Below, in pieces: positions 13,701 through 15,673 of a DNA stretch of 15,673 nucleotides. How positions within the stretch are numbered: the first letter of the stretch is position 1; each line of letters begins with the position of its first letter. The translations under genes and the position numbers were made by a program. Source of the DNA: Nanobdellota archaeon (lineage in GTDB: Archaea > Nanobdellota > Nanobdellia > Pacearchaeales > GW2011-AR1). A model generated the notes under the pieces. That model ran no database searches. It saw only the letters and a program-made list of their open reading frames with translations, and had not been told where the DNA came from. The stretch is taken from NCBI GenBank assembly GCA_018897135.1, contig JAHILJ010000016.1, positions 1 through 15,673 on the forward strand. Reading direction: 5' to 3'.

Positions 13701-15054
13701 ATTGCCCAATATTTTGAAAAATAGCATTTCCTCCTTCCTTCACGTTCCATTGTAAATTCCTTGCAAGTTCTGCAGCTTCTACAATTTCTTCACCTGACAA
13801 AGGATTTTTATTTTCAGGTATAGCTAAAAGACGAATTTCTAAATTTTCTAAAGCTGTTGAACCATCTGCTGTTCCAGCATATGCAAGATAAACAAATTTA
13901 CCATCGTTTCCAGGAAATAATTGGTCTCCAACATTAACTTGCCTTGTATTTCCATCTATTGTTAAATTAATTTTAGGACTTATTGTAAAAGAAATTGTTT
14001 TTCCTCCATCATCTTCTCTACAATAAATTTCAACATCTTGAACAAGACCTTTTTTACTAAGTTTTTTTACTTCACAACGATTTTCTAAAAATTTCTCACG
14101 TTCAGCAACTTCTATAATTTGCCCATTAATATTTAATCTTGCCCTTGTATCTGGATTTTCCAAACCTGTCAACCTTAATTGAAAATTTCCTAAACAATAA
14201 TCAAAATTAGGTAAATAAACTCTTGGAGACAATTCTCCTTTTTGTAAAGTAACTGTTGAAACCCTTTGCCTTGCATCTCCTGAGTTAAAATTTGAAGAAG
14301 AAATTCGTCCTGAATAAATTGAAATTGTTGCTTGATCACTTCCAACAGATTCTGCACGTAAAAAACCTCGACCATCCCAAAAACCATATTGAGTATATTT
14401 ATCTTCCCAATCTGCATCATCCATTTCAGGTAAATAAAAACTTGCAGCTCCAATTCCGTAGGCATTCTCTATGTCATAAAAAATTCTTGCTGTCAAATTC
14501 CCTTCAACCCAACAAACTTCTCCAACATCTAAACCTAAAAGTTTGGCATTCTCACAATTTTCCAAAGCAGATTCATTTGGATTTTGTTTTAAAGTTAAAA
14601 CAACATAACCAATATTATCTATCATAGGTTGAAAATTAGTTCTTTGGTCCAAACTTAAAGCTGCTCGAGAAGGATGGAAATTTACTGATGCAACACCTCT
14701 TGAAAGTTCCTTGTCTGTAAAAGAAATGCTTTTAATTGCTTCAACTTTTATCAAAGGATTTATTTGGGTTGCAGAAAGCTGGCAAAAAACAGGAACATTT
14801 TGTTCTTCAAGCAAATCACTTCGAACAATCGCAGGAGTGCAACCTCCAGGAGCAATTTGAATTATAAAATCTTGACCTTCTCTACACATCTCAGAATTAA
14901 AAGATTCAAATTCCCCAGAACCTGTATAATCAAAAGAAGTATATTGCGGATTTGAACGCGAGTAAGAACTAAGTGCAGATACAAAATTAAAAGCAAACAA
15001 AATTCCAATTAAGAAAATCATTGCAAACTTTAATTTTTTATTTATTTTTATCAT
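7756..15054 (-). CDS. Giant secreted protein (2432 aa) with NlpC/P60-like domain
   Basis: A very long exported protein with a Sec-type signal peptide (KINKKLK, then a hydrophobic core, likely cut after VSA at residue 27). Residues 28 to about 490 are strand-rich; about 499-580 is TPR-like (YEDALEYYKNALDDY, FEENYP); about 740-960 is helical and coiled-coil-like; a Cys-rich segment starts at C1234 and holds CDPVICPSSRC. Two short aromatic modules (FRYKNGKWMVKIKV near 1770; FKYTGGSWKWS near 1895) resemble each other. After an acidic linker, about 2003-2157 looks like an NlpC/P60 cysteine hydrolase: C2041 in NVCAGFV, GDVVFFG at 2091-2097, H2107 in QHATIF. The tail is helical with more cysteines, suggesting disulfides. 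No transmembrane anchor is evident at the C-terminus. I recall similar long uncharacterised proteins in DPANN archaea (unverified). It probably acts at the cell surface; the substrate is unknown. Confidence 0.9.
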   Translation of the reverse strand: MIKINKKLKFAMIFLIGILFAFNFVSALSSYSRSNPQYTSFDYTGSGEFESFNSEMCREGQDFIIQIAPGGCTPAIVRSDLLEEQNVPVFCQLSATQINPLIKVEAIKSISFTDKELSRGVASVNFHPSRAALSLDQRTNFQPMIDNIGYVVLTLKQNPNESALENCENAKLLGLDVGEVCWVEGNLTARIFYDIENAYGIGAASFYLPEMDDADWEDKYTQYGFWDGRGFLRAESVGSDQATISIYSGRISSSNFNSGDARQRVSTVTLQKGELSPRVYLPNFDYCLGNFQLRLTGLENPDTRARLNINGQIIEVAEREKFLENRCEVKKLSKKGLVQDVEIYCREDDGGKTISFTISPKINLTIDGNTRQVNVGDQLFPGNDGKFVYLAYAGTADGSTALENLEIRLLAIPENKNPLSGEEIVEAAELARNLQWNVKEGGNAIFQNIGQFGGKIFGNLKRAKNWFVDGENFGKVKYGTSEKVYDHEIEINNFAGPQNDVLYEDALEYYKNALDDYDSLETSYAGEKIDNSALEVYGENALDAKIQLAKAMGQERDMIEFCKEFEENYPDSKKPLSVCTNAYLLSSSSSKEISVLINGRLKSISFENIYEPSKNEYSAELLIRNSDGKTTPITLAKDQIVYLDDTSTDFIQLISLEQDSAKLMVSVQKSGFQEAKDILIGGERVLQKDIPNSFGSAYNFVLEEVNLKQAAKISVIPNINNQETSSEFKFKVGVEKRSDLFKLSPEKTKDVIEALDKNLKTWEDISKTLTTTVETMKTACLATGFALTVKNLITNAGGQGIARYNVMRGHGGWYEKCTDMVNDKSNKITSIEQCFNENEKAIEGDVDKMYEIMKVQNENIKETQKKYTTERILLNDILDTAGFGADFSKQVSGLLGKSKESVLNPRDSTKSITMKEISELLTQSALEENVYTLEQLRDIELYMKILEDPKSEPSLVAMAKENLYYIFEDIKANSKEYESSTLAKEESEKNGINTNFLPHTSIEKKVEVYEGATEPTGRGIIKKEDKVQGISFEHVQYYVILEDLGNNKYGIQNVTDLKGVWVGEEKTKLIRKSYSHFEKFDETTYKNKIKNAEVRYYETEPYKGLPAIVPFDLKEGWYAATKTSMPSLGGINAYDDSGRVSSFWLCNVGQNGLIEFNSKIKDDVCQQMNLGTGQTYGQFAGLSSSKATSLVNQAVNAIREASNVAESNRKGNIRINKQLISVGNPAVNVPEIQCQDFMSIKDCQILFNVCDPVICPSSRCDFGGSYPVQDVVQSGIVGSIALCLPNWNEGIKIPICLTGVKAGVDGWISVEKSYRDCLQDNLETGEMIGICDEIYSVYLCEFLWKQALPLTKVGLSRIMSFVTGETNARGGAEYLGVANAWQNTQKAVDYFTQYYAENSFKAFQVRSVEEAGTSICKVALSATYPGGGNFFNSLIKADSPFQFNGNFEEIPFTTATNPPISQYKVYYHIYAGQDSGAYYRVYLRSGSGSSYYQDTAARRPVASGYVAVGDYASQTEDFTAPSGYKQLCIMVNGQEECGFKQVSTSFAVDYMKDQYIKEQATQTDIKTTEECNSGTASVYSALNLNIQSGVEEAIDPKLYNRGVIRICATNAPDQGTDPASGTQSARWILIGACDDPQMGCWLDTKSVKDAVEFDSTAGEILEDVTKTYMEVLRSEGDYLTDDEFVEKVKEIEKEDTSLLDKVKLSTEIINKVFLNNQKAKLFYLRGTAFGELARLKKIEDDAKEIPTKDDILESPTFDVSDLFESIKTFRYKNGKWMVKIKVNTQDDAGSYWERTWEGTPYEAINLIGKDFSEKEIVKSYSSGDKVFLNDFAKYENNYKNLLGFLIERTTENKGISWFEKTFDLGDTFLKTNEVSMNSEKVFIIKKGNASPLYFKYTGGSWKWSPEEDYLSVIEEGSSGTVEKVSAFWFEVPDIDLSGTKWSGASLLTENIFLIRSLEGRNFIDGAVIIFGGKFEETKEEPTDIFTNNNLWENYDSEEETSSEQEYVAVGEMIYDKAKFFYDAGYDHVRIENGQKKYDNVCAGFVTEVLNGVLREPIEEGLGKGDSNDYLINLFLKRNDFKEIDKGNLQKGDVVFFGSKKNNKPAQHATIFSNYNSDKTRIFAYGDPGAGTPEEREPVKFHNFPINSDDWYFYKVFRYLGGIVSEKSEKDKLCTSLKENLKAEFELLVAKFGYSKKYSDEGDIKDFVDDLNSCGIITEEEYKQINGKGLINLEENLWFIYGIIERTKFYLKEPISKEVCPILEKAIKEGEEILKVKKTGEEYLNNPLVRAYVDTTCACFDSSAVISAKCDGVKKGKEKLENLVDTLKVNEIPSGKCWTLEETINEVTSIIRSEIEGGKESAEELKYWELKNINKEVIDKICSCENTLTEVQCTEIKKKHYIRRWLNWDIKKILGELRLKQNELTPGAGNPAL

Positions 15055-15055
15055 T

Positions 15056-15139
15056 TTAATCTTTGATTAAATTTCTAAAATGAATTAAAATTACAAAATT
15101 TAAAACATTTCCATACCAAGTTATTAAATCTCCTTCCAT
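15056..15139 (-). CDS. Possible 27-residue hydrophobic peptide, coupled
   Basis: A 27-codon ORF (MEGDLITWYGN, then a hydrophobic VLNFVILIHF and RNLIKD) fills the gap between the 33-residue membrane peptide and the giant gene. Its ATG follows the upstream TAA after one base (TAA-T-ATG), and its own TAA is followed after one base by the giant gene's ATG (TAA-A-ATG). It has no Shine-Dalgarno of its own. The tight symmetric spacing, rather than composition, is the argument for a real ORF translated by re-initiation. The hydrophobic run of about 17 residues could insert in a membrane. It may instead be only a device that carries ribosomes to the giant gene, or chance. Confidence 0.4.
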   Translation of the reverse strand: MEGDLITWYGNVLNFVILIHFRNLIKD

Positions 15140-15140
15140 A

Positions 15141-15242
15141 TTAAATCAAACTACTAATAATGCCCCAAACCAACAAAGCCATAGCAATTAAGCCCAATAT
15201 CCATAGGACTAAATCAAGCTTTTTCTTTGTTTTTTTCTTCAT
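15141..15242 (-). CDS. 33-residue single-pass membrane peptide
   Basis: A short ORF with an N-terminal lysine cluster (MKKKTKKKLD) followed by one hydrophobic helix (LVLWILGLIAMALLVWGII, about residues 11-29) running almost to the C-terminus. The charge pattern predicts the N-terminus inside and the C-terminus outside. The best Shine-Dalgarno of the window, AAAGGAGGT, lies 8 nt upstream. The ORF starts 25 nt after the stop of the preceding surface-protein gene and leads into the giant secreted protein gene, so it is part of that operon. It could anchor or help assemble the giant protein at the membrane; this is inference from position only. No homologous family is recognised. Confidence 0.75.
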   Translation of the reverse strand: MKKKTKKKLDLVLWILGLIAMALLVWGIISSLI

Positions 15243-15250
15243 ATGCTCTT

Positions 15251-15259
15251 ACCTCCTTT
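15251..15259 (-). promoter_or_regulatory. Strong Shine-Dalgarno of the membrane peptide / giant gene unit
   Basis: AAAGGAGGT on the minus strand, 8 nt before the ATG of the 33-residue peptide. It is the only clear ribosome binding site between the upstream partial gene and the giant gene, and may serve all three downstream ORFs. Confidence 0.75.
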
Positions 15260-15267
15260 TATTTTTA

Positions 15268-15673
15268 TCATTTGAAACTTATTCCTAAATTTTTATTTTC
15301 AAACAAAAGATAATTATCTTGAAGTTGTTCAAGTGAATCTGGTTTTGGTAAACTTTCTGCATCAAGAACTAATTTATTTGAATTTTTTAATTCAGATTCT
15401 AAAACATAATAATCTTTCTGCCCTCCGCCAGCCAAAGCTTGAGAAACAATTTGTGCAGGAATTTCAACATCATAGCAATTCTTTTGTGTAAACCCTAACA
15501 AACTTCCAAAACCAGATGCAGGAATTTCAACACATTGCTCTTTTGTTGTTTCAGCAAAACTTAAAGAAGAATTTTTATAAACCTGAACTTGAACTTCATA
15601 ATCTCCTTCTCCTAATTTAATTTTATTATTTTCAGGATAAGCAATAGATTGCATAGAATCTTCAGAAGAAAAA
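15268..15673 (-). CDS. C-terminal part of a surface-type protein, cut by the window edge
   Basis: The frame is open to the last base of the window, so only about 134 C-terminal residues are visible and the start lies outside; the internal Met codon at 15654 should not be taken as the start. Visible sequence is strand-rich (GEGDYEVQVQVYKNSS), as in carbohydrate- or peptidase-associated beta-sandwich domains, with two cysteines (KEQCVEIP, KNCYDVEIP) in a repeated C-x-(D/E)-(V/I)-(E)-I-P context. It ends in a polar helix region and TGA. No catalytic motif is visible. It lies 25 nt upstream of the membrane peptide on the same strand and so is probably in the operon of the giant secreted protein. 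A secreted nature is inferred from composition and context. Confidence 0.65.
   Translation of the reverse strand, partial: FSSEDSMQSIAYPENNKIKLGEGDYEVQVQVYKNSSLSFAETTKEQCVEIPASGFGSLLGFTQKNCYDVEIPAQIVSQALAGGGQKDYYVLESELKNSNKLVLDAESLPKPDSLEQLQDNYLLFENKNLGISFK

Noticed and set aside
15652..15654. Met codon as start of the last protein
   Set aside because: The frame stays open to the window edge and the sequence before the Met continues the same kind of protein, so the gene is truncated by the window rather than starting here.
1..15673. CRISPR array, insertion sequence or integrated element
   Set aside because: No regularly spaced direct repeats, no transposase or integrase gene, and no target-site duplication or tRNA-end duplication was found.

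Overview
This window is strongly AT-rich archaeal DNA. The evidence is an archaeal TFB (TFIIB homologue), ribosomal protein eS8, an Sm-like (LSm) protein, a tRNA-Arg with a bulge-helix-bulge intron, tRNAs without an encoded CCA, and TATA boxes centred about 23-26 nt before many start codons, which indicates leaderless transcripts. Small genes, short intergenic gaps and a very long secreted protein of a type I associate with DPANN archaea suggest a Woesearchaeota/Pacearchaeota/Nanoarchaeota-like genome. That lineage call is an inference from memory, not from a search.

Layout. Positions 83-4859 read leftwards and are mostly housekeeping: a HIT-family hydrolase, a 22-residue lysine-rich peptide, glycyl-tRNA synthetase with an unusual N-terminal extension, an alpha/beta hydrolase directly behind tRNA-Cys and intron-containing tRNA-Arg, a 79-residue orphan, RNase Z and an LSm protein. 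LSm is divergent from eS8 (4946-5314), which is followed by TFB (5423-6346). A gene-poor stretch (6347-6729) holds inverted repeats and, just before tRNA-Leu, a TATA box followed by a well-folded 57-nt RNA or leader. Then comes a 288-residue orphan, probably exported (6895-7761).

Positions 7756-15673 are a leftward surface-protein operon: the C-terminal end of a further protein (cut by the window edge), a strong Shine-Dalgarno, a 33-residue single-pass membrane peptide, a possible 27-residue peptide, and a 2432-residue secreted protein with an NlpC/P60-like cysteine-hydrolase domain near its C-terminus. The two small ORFs and the giant gene are joined by two TAA-N-ATG junctions, which suggests translational re-initiation from one ribosome binding site. 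This operon is the most interesting part of the window.

How parts fit: RNase Z trims tRNA 3' ends, and all three tRNAs here need it because none encodes CCA. One such cut, behind tRNA-Cys, would also release the alpha/beta hydrolase mRNA with only an 8-nt leader. LSm, GlyRS, eS8 and TFB are core information-processing genes. No CRISPR array, insertion sequence or attachment site was seen.
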